A DNA stretch of 64,000 nt, taken from Microvirga guangxiensis (lineage in GTDB: Bacteria; Pseudomonadota; Alphaproteobacteria; Rhizobiales; Beijerinckiaceae). Below the pieces are notes generated by a model that worked only from the letters and a program-made list of their open reading frames with translations, was not told the DNA's origin and made no database searches. The DNA is taken from contig NZ_FMVJ01000005.1 in assembly GCF_900102135.1 (NCBI RefSeq), positions 1 through 64,000 on the forward strand, given 5' to 3'. Shown here one piece after another: positions 28,090-36,500 of this stretch. The translations under genes were made by a program, and so were the position numbers. Position 1 is the stretch's first letter. Each line of letters begins with the position of its first letter.

Positions 28090-28110
28090 CGACGTGAGGA
28101 GGACGCCATC

Positions 28111-28227
28111 ATGCATGACTTGATGGGCGGGGGGATGATGTGGGGCATGGGCCTATTCGGGCTCGTAACCCTCGTCGTGGTGCTCCTGGCGAACGCCGCG
28201 CTCGTCAAATACGTTTTCTTCCGATGA
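28111..28227 (+). CDS. Very small membrane protein of copper clusters
   Basis: A 38-residue protein starting MHDLMGGGMMWGMG with a hydrophobic helix, LFGLVTLVVVLLANAAL, and a VKYVFFR end. A Met-rich head and one membrane helix are seen in small proteins near copper efflux genes. The ATG at 28111 is preceded by GAGGA. It stands between the CusA remnant and the DUF411 gene. A metal-binding or pump-accessory role is inferred only from composition and place. Confidence 0.65.
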   Translation: MHDLMGGGMMWGMGLFGLVTLVVVLLANAALVKYVFFR

Positions 28228-28291
28228 GAAGTACCATGATCCACAAGCCCCGTTGCCGAACCCAGGAGACTCACATGAGCAACGCATTCGC

Positions 28292-28753
28292 ATGGACCGG
28301 CGGGCCTTCGCGGCCGGACTGGCAGGGGCCGTCCTCGCGAGGCCCCTGCGCGCCAGCGAAGGATTGCCGAAGGTGGTGGTCACCAAGGATCCGAGCTGCG
28401 GCTGCTGCTCCGGGTGGGCCGACCACCTCAAGCAGGCCGGCTTCCCGGTCGAGATCGTCGAGACCGCCGAGATCAGCCGTGTGAAGACGCGCCTCGGCGT
28501 GCCGCGGGCGCTGGCGTCCTGCCATACGGGCGAGGTGGGCGGCTCCGTGATCGAGGGGCACGTACCGGCCGGATCGATCAAGCGCCTGCTCGCTGAGAAG
28601 CCGCAGGCGGTCGGGCTGGCCGTTCCCGGGATGCCCGTCGGATCGCCCGGCATGGAGGTCGAGGGCATCGAGGCCGACACCTACGAGGTGGTCCTGTTCG
28701 GGCCGGCGGGCCCGCGCACCTTTGCGCGCTACCGCGGTGCCCAGGAGGCCTGA
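28292..28753 (+). CDS. DUF411 protein, possible metal-binding
   Basis: About 153 residues. MDRRAFAAGLAGAVLARPLRA looks like a Tat or Sec signal (RRAF). The DUF411 domain follows with the conserved SCGCCSGWADHL motif and a downstream CHTG. This family occurs in copper and other metal clusters, with an unproven metal role. The start is uncertain: AGGAG (about 28264) is placed correctly for an ATG at 28275 that is in another frame, whereas the frame of the protein opens at 28292 or at a TTG further upstream. A one-base loss in this stretch would explain it. Confidence 0.75.
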   Translation: MDRRAFAAGLAGAVLARPLRASEGLPKVVVTKDPSCGCCSGWADHLKQAGFPVEIVETAEISRVKTRLGVPRALASCHTGEVGGSVIEGHVPAGSIKRLLAEKPQAVGLAVPGMPVGSPGMEVEGIEADTYEVVLFGPAGPRTFARYRGAQEA

Positions 28754-28794
28754 CGAATTCCAGGCTGCCGTGAAGGCAGCGCGGGAGAAGAGGG

Positions 28795-29408
28795 ATGGGT
28801 TTCTACAACGACCTTGTGCTGCCCCGCCTGCTCGATCACGCGATGCGGAACGAGGAACTCGTCGGCTATCGTCGCCGGATCGTCGGGGCGGCCCAGGGCC
28901 GGGTGCTGGAGGTCGGCATCGGCTCGGGCTTGAACCTGCCGTTGTACGGCCCTGGCGTGACGGAGATCATCGGCCTTGACCCATCGGGCCCGCTCATCGG
29001 AATGGCATCGCGTCGGGCGGGAGTGCATGACCGGGCCGTGTCATTTCTGACGGCCTCGGCCGAGGCGATCCCGCTCGACACGGGCAGCGCGGACGCGGTC
29101 GTGACCACCTGGACTATGTGCTCGATCCCGGATGCCAGGGCGGCCCTGGCCGAGATGCGGCGGGTGCTCCGGCCCGGCGGTGATCTCCTGTTCGTCGAGC
29201 ATGGCCGGGCGCCGGATCACTGGGTGGTCCGCTTTCAGGATTGGCTCACGCCCGTGTGCAGGCCGCTTGCCGGGGCTGTCATCTCAACCGGCCGATGGCG
29301 GATCTCATCATGGGGGCCGGGTTCAGGATGCAAGTCGTGCGGACGGGCTACGCGCCCGGGCCGAAGCCCTTCACCTTCCTCTACGAAGGGCGCGCGACAG
29401 GCGCCTGA
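28795..29408 (+). pseudogene. SAM-dependent methyltransferase with frameshift
   Basis: Residues 1-159 read as a class I methyltransferase (VLEVGIGSGLNLPLYG, then DPSGPLIGMA, and LRPGGDLLFVEHG). At the G-run 29272-29275 the frame fails. Restoring one G yields GCHLNRPMADLIMGAGFRM and then VVRTGYAPGPKPFTFLYEG, ending at 29408. Without it the C-terminus is scrambled to 29538. It may be a genuine mutation or a sequencing or assembly error. The family (UbiE/phospholipid-type) is usual beside metal clusters but the substrate is unknown. Confidence 0.8.
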
Positions 29409-29531
29409 GCGGATGCTGCCGGGAGGGCAGCGCAAGAAGAGGTCGAAGACCCGGTTGGTTGGGGGCGAAGCCGTACCACTGATGTCAGCGACGCGCTCCG
29501 TTGAGCGCCTGAAGACAAGGAGGAACCCACG

Positions 29532-29999
29532 ATGTTGACCACACTGCCACGCACTGCCGCCTTGGCCATGATGATTGCCGCCAGCACGACGGCCGCGGCC
29601 ACGGCGCAAACCCCCTCGACCGATACGCACCATCCTGGCATGACGCTCGCGCAGGCGATGCTGCCGTCCGGTACGATGGGATCGGGCATGATGGGCCAGA
29701 GCGAAGGGGCACAGCCCGCTCAGTCCACCATGCCGCCCGCTCAGTCGGGCATGATGTGCGGCATGATGCAGCCTGGGATGATGGGCCAAGGAATGCAGGG
29801 AATGAGGGGGCGCGGCATGATGGGCATGACCGGACCTGCGCCGATGAAGATCTTCTTTGCCATTGCCGATGCCAACGGCGACGGCGGGCTTTCCTTCGAC
29901 GAGGTGACGGCCATCCACAAGCGGATCTTCGACCGAGTCGACGCCAACAAGGACGGCAGGGCGACGCCCGAGGAAATCCAGGCCTTCATGCGGGAGTAG
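29532..29999 (+). CDS. Exported Met-rich EF-hand protein
   Basis: A 155-residue exported protein with a signal peptide ending near ATAQT. The middle (about 43-105) contains 17 Met, mostly in GMM/GMQ clusters and one Cys, a pattern suited to Cu(I)/Ag(I) binding. Two EF-hand loops follow, DANGDGGLSFDE and DANKDGRATPEE. Known copper-cluster proteins such as CopC-associated or CusF neighbours sometimes carry Met-rich segments. The EF-hand pairing suggests calcium binding or structural use. AAGGAGG lies before the ATG at 29532. A periplasmic metal-sequestering role is the best reading. Confidence 0.82.
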   Translation: MLTTLPRTAALAMMIAASTTAAATAQTPSTDTHHPGMTLAQAMLPSGTMGSGMMGQSEGAQPAQSTMPPAQSGMMCGMMQPGMMGQGMQGMRGRGMMGMTGPAPMKIFFAIADANGDGGLSFDEVTAIHKRIFDRVDANKDGRATPEEIQAFMRE

Positions 30000-30062
30000 C
30001 CCTTGTCAGGGCACGTTGCCGCGGCGACGGGGACGAAGACCGCCTCGCCGCCGCGGCGCGGC

Positions 30063-30797
30063 TTATTCGGCCGCCTTGACTTCTTGGCGCATGGCTTCCG
30101 CAGCAAGGCGCTTGGCTTCGTTCCCGGCGGCCTCCATGCGCTCGCTGTAGCGGTCGGTGAGGTAGTCGGAACGGTCGCGGGTCAACAGCGTGAACTTCAC
30201 CAGTTCCTCCATCACGTCGACCACGCGGTCGTAGTAGGACGACGGCTTCATCCGCCCGGCCTCGTCGAACTCCTGGAATGCCTTGGCGACCGAGGACTGG
30301 TTCGGGATCGTCACCATCCGCATCCAGCGCCCGAGCACCCGCAGTTGGTTGACGGCGTTGAAGGACTGGGAGCCGCCGGATACCTGCATCACGGCCAGCG
30401 TACGCCCCTGCGTCGGACGGATTGACCCGACGGCCAACGGGATCCAGTCGATCTGCGCCTTCATCACCGCACTCATGGCGCCATGCCGTTCCGGGCTGCA
30501 CCAGACTTGGCCCTCGGACCACAGGGAGAGCTCCCGCAGCTCCTGCACCTTGGGATGATCGCTGGCTGTTGCATCCGGTAGCGGCAGGCCGCGTGGATCG
30601 AAGACGCGGGTCTCGGCGCCGAAGTGCTTCAGCAACTGCTCCGCCTCGAGCGTCAGGAAGCGGCTGTAGGAGCGCTCCCGCAACGACCCATAGAGGAGGA
30701 GGATACGGGGAGCGTGCGTGGACACCCATCGCGGCTCGAGCTTGCCGAGATCTGGCACGTCGAGGGCGGAGAAGTCGACGTTGGGAAGATCACTCAC
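30063..30797 (-). CDS. arsH: ArsH flavoprotein, organoarsenical oxidase
   Basis: A 244-residue NADPH-dependent FMN protein. The FMN motif [15 protein letters not shown] is typical, as are [11 protein letters not shown] and [14 protein letters not shown]. ArsH oxidises trivalent methyl- and aromatic arsenicals. A GTG start at 30797 (with GGGAG upstream, giving MSDLPNVDF) fits the family N-terminus and overlaps the end of acr3 by eight bases; the ATG at 30830 is the longer but less likely option. It is the last gene of the ars operon. Confidence 0.9.
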   Translation of the reverse strand: MSDLPNVDFSALDVPDLGKLEPRWVSTHAPRILLLYGSLRERSYSRFLTLEAEQLLKHFGAETRVFDPRGLPLPDATASDHPKVQELRELSLWSEGQVWCSPERHGAMSAVMKAQIDWIPLAVGSIRPTQGRTLAVMQVSGGSQSFNAVNQLRVLGRWMRMVTIPNQSSVAKAFQEFDEAGRMKPSSYYDRVVDVMEELVKFTLLTRDRSDYLTDRYSERMEAAGNEAKRLAAEAMRQEVKAAE

Positions 30798-31869
30798 CAG
30801 GCTGGACTCCCTGCTTCGGGGTGGCAGCATTCATCCTGTTCCGCACGGCGCCGCGCTCGTACCAGCCCTGGCTGCGGTTCACGATCCAGACGACCGACAG
30901 CATAACGGGCACCTCGATCAGCACGCCGACGACCGTCGCCAGCGCTGCGCCGGAGTTGAACCCGAACAGGGAGATCGCGGCGGCGACTGCGAGCTCGAAG
31001 AAATTCGAGGCGCCGATGAGGGCCGAGGGGCCGGCGACGCAGTGCTGCTCGCCCGCGACACGATTGAGCAGGTAGGCCAGTCCGGAGTTGAAATAGACCT
31101 GGATCAGGATCGGCACCGCCAGCATGGCGATGATCAGCGGCTGGGCCAGGATCTGCTCGCCCTGGAAGCCGAACAAAAGCACCAGGGTGGCGAGCAGGGA
31201 CACCAACGACAGCGGTTGGAGGATTCGCAGGAGCCCCGTCAATGCGGCCTCGCCACCGCTGGCCAACAGGCGCGAGCGCAGGAACTGGGCCAGAACCACG
31301 GGGATGACGATGTAGAGCACGACCGAGAGCAGCAGGGTGTCCCACGGCACCGTGATCGCCGACAGGCCGAGCAGCAGGCCCACAATCGGGGCAAAAGCCA
31401 CCACCATGATCACGTCGTTGAGCGCCACCTGCGACAGGGTGAAGTGCGGCTCGCCCTTCGTCAGGTGGCTCCACACGAACACCATCGCTGTGCAGGGTGC
31501 CGCCGCCAGGATGATCAGGCCGGCGATGTACGAGTTGATCTGGTCCGCGGGTAGGTAGGGCTTGAACACGTAGCCGATGAAGAGCCAGCCGAGCGCCGCC
31601 ATCGAGAACGGCTTGACGGCCCAGTTGATGAACAGGGTCACGCCGATGCCGCGCCAGTGCTCGCGCACCCTCCCGAGCGAGGCGAAGTCGATCTTGATCA
31701 GCATCGGGATGATCATGAGCCAGATCAGGGCCGCCACGGGCAGGTTGACCTTGGCGACCTCAAGCGCGCCGACGGCCTGGAAGAACCCGGGGAAGACATG
31801 GCCGAGGGCAATGCCGGCCACGATGCACAGGGCGACCCAAAGGGTCAGGTAGCGTTCGAAGATGGACAT
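30790..31869 (-). CDS. acr3: ACR3-type arsenite efflux permease
   Basis: A 359-residue protein with ten hydrophobic helices. The conserved Cys of ACR3 is in [14 protein letters not shown]. The first helices ([18 protein letters not shown]) and [16 protein letters not shown] match the family. It exports As(III) using the proton motive force. It sits in the order arsR, two arsenate reductases, acr3, arsH, and its start is ten bases behind the glutaredoxin-type arsC. The C-terminus ([14 protein letters not shown]) is ordinary. Confidence 0.93.
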   Translation of the reverse strand: MSIFERYLTLWVALCIVAGIALGHVFPGFFQAVGALEVAKVNLPVAALIWLMIIPMLIKIDFASLGRVREHWRGIGVTLFINWAVKPFSMAALGWLFIGYVFKPYLPADQINSYIAGLIILAAAPCTAMVFVWSHLTKGEPHFTLSQVALNDVIMVVAFAPIVGLLLGLSAITVPWDTLLLSVVLYIVIPVVLAQFLRSRLLASGGEAALTGLLRILQPLSLVSLLATLVLLFGFQGEQILAQPLIIAMLAVPILIQVYFNSGLAYLLNRVAGEQHCVAGPSALIGASNFFELAVAAAISLFGFNSGAALATVVGVLIEVPVMLSVVWIVNRSQGWYERGAVRNRMNAATPKQGVQPGE

Positions 31870-31879
31870 GCTGAATCCT

Positions 31880-32305
31880 TCAGGCGGTCGCCACGCGGCT
31901 TCCGTGCTCGTCGACGACCCGCTCGCCGTCCTCCTTGACGAACTCGCCCTGCTGCTGCGGCAGGAGGTCGAGGACGGCCTCGGACGGACGGCACAGGCGC
32001 ACGCCCTTGGGCGTGACGACGATCGGGCGGTTGATCAGGATCGGGTGGGCCATCATGGCGTCGAGGAGCTGGTCGTCGGTCAGGGACGGGTCGTCGAGGC
32101 CGAGTTCCCGGTACGGGGTGCCCTTACCGCGGACGACGTCGCGGACCGGGACGCCCATCCGGTCGATGAGCTGGCGCAACAGGAGCCGGGTCGGCGGCGT
32201 CTTCAGGTACTCGATGACGTGCGGCTCGATCCCAGCGTTGCGGATCATGGCCAGGGTGTTGCGGGACGTGCCGCAGTCCGGGTTGTGGTAGATGATGACG
32301 TCCAT
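31880..32305 (-). CDS. arsC: Arsenate reductase, glutaredoxin-dependent type
   Basis: A 141-residue ArsC of the E. coli R773 fold. The catalytic Cys11 lies in YHNPDCGTSRNTL, and the arsenate-binding Arg region is LINRPIVVTPKGVRLCRP. It reduces As(V) to As(III) with glutathione and glutaredoxin, feeding acr3. The start is ten bases behind the low-molecular-weight-type arsC. Having both unrelated reductase types in one operon gives two electron supplies (glutaredoxin and thioredoxin-like). Confidence 0.92.
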   Translation of the reverse strand: MDVIIYHNPDCGTSRNTLAMIRNAGIEPHVIEYLKTPPTRLLLRQLIDRMGVPVRDVVRGKGTPYRELGLDDPSLTDDQLLDAMMAHPILINRPIVVTPKGVRLCRPSEAVLDLLPQQQGEFVKEDGERVVDEHGSRVATA

Positions 32306-32315
32306 GGCGGTAACC

Positions 32316-32858
32316 TCAGGCCGAGCGGCGGTCGAAGGGGAGAACGGTGCCGGAGGTGGCGCCCTCGAGGCGGCCGATCTCCCGCAGGTGATGGGTCAGC
32401 GAGACCTGGTCAAGGCTGTGCATGGGGAGGGCCAGGAAGGCCGAAATGCGGTTCTTGAGGTATTTGGCAGCCTGCACGAAGGCGCGTTCCTTTTCGATGT
32501 CGGTGCCCGTGACGGCGGCGGGATCCTCAATGCCCCAATGGGCTGTTGCCGGGTGGCCCAGCCAGACCGGGCAGGCTTCGCCCGCGGCGCTGTCGCAGAC
32601 GGTGAAGATGAAGTCCATCACGGGCGCATCCGGTCCGGCGAACTCGTCCCAGCTCTTGGAGCGGAACCCGTCGGTCGGGTAGCCGAGACTGTCGAGCACC
32701 TTCAGGGCGAACGGATTGACCGTGCCCTTCGGCTGGCTGCCTGCGGAGAAGGCGTTGAAGCGGCCCGCGCCGTCCTTGCGCAGGATGCCCTCGGCCAGGA
32801 CCGAGCGGGCGGTGTTGCCCGTGCACAGGAACAGCACGTTGTAGGGACGGTCAGCCAT
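32316..32858 (-). CDS. arsC: Arsenate reductase, low-MW phosphatase type
   Basis: A 180-residue protein with the LMW-PTP P-loop CTGNTARS (Cys12, CX5R). Two more Cys (88 and 96) suit a disulfide relay. This is a second, unrelated arsenate reductase next to the glutaredoxin-type ArsC. The start MADRPYN at 32858 is preferred because its reading overlaps the arsR stop (ATGGCTGA), pointing to translational coupling. The family usually draws electrons from thioredoxin or mycothiol-like systems; which one serves here cannot be seen. Confidence 0.9.
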   Translation of the reverse strand: MADRPYNVLFLCTGNTARSVLAEGILRKDGAGRFNAFSAGSQPKGTVNPFALKVLDSLGYPTDGFRSKSWDEFAGPDAPVMDFIFTVCDSAAGEACPVWLGHPATAHWGIEDPAAVTGTDIEKERAFVQAAKYLKNRISAFLALPMHSLDQVSLTHHLREIGRLEGATSGTVLPFDRRSA

Positions 32859-33207
32859 CGAGGGTCTCCTTCGGAGGGCAGCAGGGGGCAAGGGCATCGA
32901 TCAGGGGAGCGCACAGGTCCGGGTGCCCGCCGCAGCAGTCCTTGAGCAGGAAGGTGACGACCTCGCGCAGGCGATCCAGGTCAGCGCGGTAGATGATGGA
33001 GCGGCTGCGGCGTTCGGAACGGACCAGCCCCGCCCGGGAGAGAATGCCGAGATGGCTCGACATGGTGTTGTGGGGGACGGCCAGCTCCCGGGCGACGTCG
33101 CCGGCCGGCAACCCGTCAGGTTCGTGGTGCACCAGCAGACGGAACACGTCGAGGCGCGTGGACTGGGCCAAGGCCGCAAGGGCCAGGATAACGTTGTCAG
33201 GTTCCAT
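32851..33207 (-). CDS. arsR: ArsR-type arsenite-sensing repressor
   Basis: A 118-residue winged-helix repressor (GLPAGDVARELAVPHNTMSSHL). It lacks the helix-3 ELCVCDL As site of R773 ArsR. The Cys are C-terminal: Cys91, Cys92, Cys99, Cys109 and Cys110. A C-terminal CC plus a third Cys is the As(III) site reported for Acidithiobacillus ArsR, so the same geometry is likely. It should relieve repression of the ars operon on arsenite. There is no ribosome site: the promoter predicts a transcript starting at or beside the ATG. Confidence 0.9.
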   Translation of the reverse strand: MEPDNVILALAALAQSTRLDVFRLLVHHEPDGLPAGDVARELAVPHNTMSSHLGILSRAGLVRSERRSRSIIYRADLDRLREVVTFLLKDCCGGHPDLCAPLIDALAPCCPPKETLDG

Positions 33208-33242
33208 ATGTCGAGATATATGGACACATTGAATCTTGTCAA
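33204..33242 (-). promoter_or_regulatory. ars operon promoter and operator
   Basis: On the minus strand: TTGACA (33242-33237), a 17-bp spacer, then ATATCT (33219-33214). A dyad CCATAT/ATATGG (33204-33223, eight-base centre) overlaps the -10 and the arsR start codon. The predicted RNA start falls at about 33207, the A of the ATG. Confidence 0.8.
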
Positions 33243-33502
33243 GTCAATGAATCCGGAAGGCTTTGTCGATCAGCCGCGGGGGAGGTCGCCGGTTCCACCC
33301 GCCGATAATGCCCTCAATGGTCGCGTGACGTAGCCTGCTAAGAGGTGGCGGCCGCCGGGGGGGATCCGGGGTGATACGGGGATGAACACGCAGTTCCGGT
33401 CTACTTTAGAAGGATTCCGCCCCAAATGCGCAGTCCCCCGGTTGAAGCGGGGCCTCAGTTGGGATTTAGTTCTGGCAATTCCATGTTGTATTGTGGCTCC
33501 CA

Positions 33503-36500
33503 ATGTCAGTTGTAGAAGAGGTTTCGGTCTTCCAGAGCAATCTGCCTCTTGAGACGAAGCTTGATCGGGCGAGGATGGAACTCCTGGATCTCTCAGCCCG
33601 GAACCGCCTCCTGAACATCCCGCGGTTTTCCAAGAGTGCGAAGACGATCGAGATCGTCGACGAGAAAACCTCCGAGATCTTTCGTTTGTTGGTGCGTGAG
33701 GGGAAGGCCTTCACCTTTGTCCCTGGGCGGGAGGATCGCGACGGGGTCGAGGACGAGGATGTGACCTCGGTTGAGCTGACCCAGCCGGAAGAGACGGGTG
33801 AGGTCGACGAGCGTGGGGTCTCGCGGCGGCACGCCGATACGAGGCTTCAGACGCGGATGACGCCAAAGGGACTTCAGAAGCGGCTGCTTGATCTCTACTA
33901 CGATGCGCGGACGCTGGAGGAGGAGCAGGGCGTCAACATCCTCTTCCTAGCGTTGGGAACGCTGAAGTGGATCGATCCCAACAACAAGGACAACATCCGG
34001 TACGCTCCTCTGATCCTCCTTCCGGTCAGCCTCGATCGCGGCACGGCAGGCGAGAAGTTCCGCTTGAGGTGGCGCCAGGAGGATCCGGCCTCGAACCTGT
34101 CCCTCGAAGCCTACCTCGATCGGGTGCACGCCCTGAAGCTCCCGGAGTTCGAGCCAGGGGACGACTTCGACCCGGCAGCGTACATGGCCGAGGTCGCCGA
34201 CGCGGTGTCGACAAAGCAGGAATGGTCGGTCAACCCGGATGAAGCCGTCCTCGGCTTCTTTTCCTTTGCCAAGTTCCTGATGTACCGGGACCTCGATCCC
34301 GAAAACTGGCCGGCGGACGGCAAGCTGACGGAGCAGCCCCTCATCCGCGGCCTGCTTGCGGACGGGTTCTCGGCGCGCGATGAGTTGCTCTCCGAGGACG
34401 TGAACATCGATGCTCACATCCCACCATCGGAGATGTTGCACATCGTCGACAGCGATGGCTCTCAGACGTTGGCCGTCCACGACGTGCGCAAGGGCCGCAA
34501 CCTCGTCATCCAGGGACCGCCCGGGACCGGCAAGTCACAGACCATCGCGAACGCAATTGCCTCTGCCGTCGCGGACGGAAAGACGGTGCTCTTCGTCGCG
34601 GAGAAGATGGCCGCCCTGGAGGTCGTGAAGCGCCGCCTCGACCAAGCCGGTGTCGGCGACGCCTGCCTAGAACTCCACAGCAACAAGGCAAACAAGCGAG
34701 CCCTCCTTGAGGAACTGCGACGGACATGGGACCTTGGCTCGCCCCGGGGCGAGTTCCCCGGGTCGCTGACTGGCAGGCTGGTCGAGGCCCGGGATGTCCT
34801 GAATGGGCACGCCGCTCGATTGCACCGTCGCCACGCTCCCTCAGGGCTCAGCCCGTACCAGGTCCTCGGGCATCTCGTACGCTTGAGACAGGCGGGCCAG
34901 CGTCCCGTCGATCTGACGTTGGACGAACCGACGAAGTGGTCGCCGGACGATCTTGGCGAGCGCCGCCGCATCCTGCACGAGCTGGTTCAACGGATCGAGG
35001 ACATCGGGTTGCCCGCGCGCCATCCATGGAACGGGGTCGGTCTCGACATGATCCTCCCGACCACGCTCGAGCGGCTGGTTCCCAGGATCGAAGGATTGAA
35101 GGCGCGGGTCGAAGCATTGCGGGTCGAACTCGGCGAACTTGCCCACACGCTGGAGCATGCAGATCCCAGCACTTTCGACGACATCGTGCCGCTTCGCGAC
35201 TTGGCGGATAGACTGGCAGCCGCGCCGAGCCTATCCGCCGACGCACTTGCAGCAGCGGTATGGGTCGAACACGCAGATCGAATTCGAGGACTCGTGGCCC
35301 TCGGCTTCGATTTCGAACGGCAGGCGAAAGAGCTTGCAGCGTTCGTCTCCGCCGAGGCCCTCCAGACCTCGGTCGACGGCCTGGAGGAGCAACTCGCATG
35401 GCTCCCGCACGATTTTCCGGCTGGCGCATTCGACAGGGTTCGCACGTTGGCGGATCTGTTGCCGCGCCTGCGGGCCGATGCGGAGCGGCTGAAGCGGGAA
35501 TTGGGAGCGACGGGCGAGGTCGACACCTTTGCCGCCGTTTCGCGTCTCGTATCGATGGGCGAGCGGGTTGCCGCCGCGCCGGACGCCAGTCCAGAGGCCT
35601 TCGCAGCCGCCGTGTGGGATCAAGGTGTCGACCAGGCCGGGGACCTTGCCGAGGCCGTTGAGGTGCTTGAGACCGTTCGTTCCCAGGTCGGTGATCGTCT
35701 CCTCGACGCAGCGTGGAATACCGATGTCGCCGCCGCGCGGCAGGCGCTCGCGATGCACACCGGGCTGTTCCGATACCTCAATGGCGAGTGGCGCAAGGCG
35801 AGGGCGCTGGTCCGGACGATCATCCGGGCGCCGGACGTACCAGCATCGGAACTGGTCGAATTGCTCGACCAGCTCATGAAGGGACAGGCCGCCGCGAAAG
35901 CAATCAAGGATGGCGATGCATTCGGCCGGTCGGCCTTCGGCGCTGATTGGCGTGGCGAGCGGTCGGCGTCCGCACCCTTGGGCGCCCTCGTTGCATGGAT
36001 GAGGACATTGCGCGGTCTCGGCGCCGAGCCGCGGCTGATCGCAGGCCGGCTTGCGGAGCGGTCCGAGGTGCGGGAGCGCGCGGCACAGCTTCGGCGGGTG
36101 CTCGATGAGATTTCGCCCCTGCTGAGGTCACTCTGGTCGGATCTCGGCTCGATCGCCTCGGCAGCCTTCGACGGTGCGGCATCGATCGAGCACGCGAACC
36201 TCGGGCTCGCAGATGGTCGTGCGCGGGCGCTCGTGGCGGCCGACGACCTGAGCCGGGAGGTTCTGCGCACCGTACCCGAGCGCTTGCCCGAGCGCCTCCA
36301 GCTAATCCACAGGCTGTTTGCCTGGCAGCAAGTGGCTCGCGCGGTCAACGAGCAGGGTGACCTGGGACAGTCCGCGTTCGGGGAGGCATGGAATGGGCTC
36401 CCATCTGACTGGGAAAACTTGTCAGCCGCCGTCGACTGGATCGTGCGCCACGGAACCTTGCGCTTCCTCGCGGCACGGCTCCCTGGCCGACAGGCAGTCG

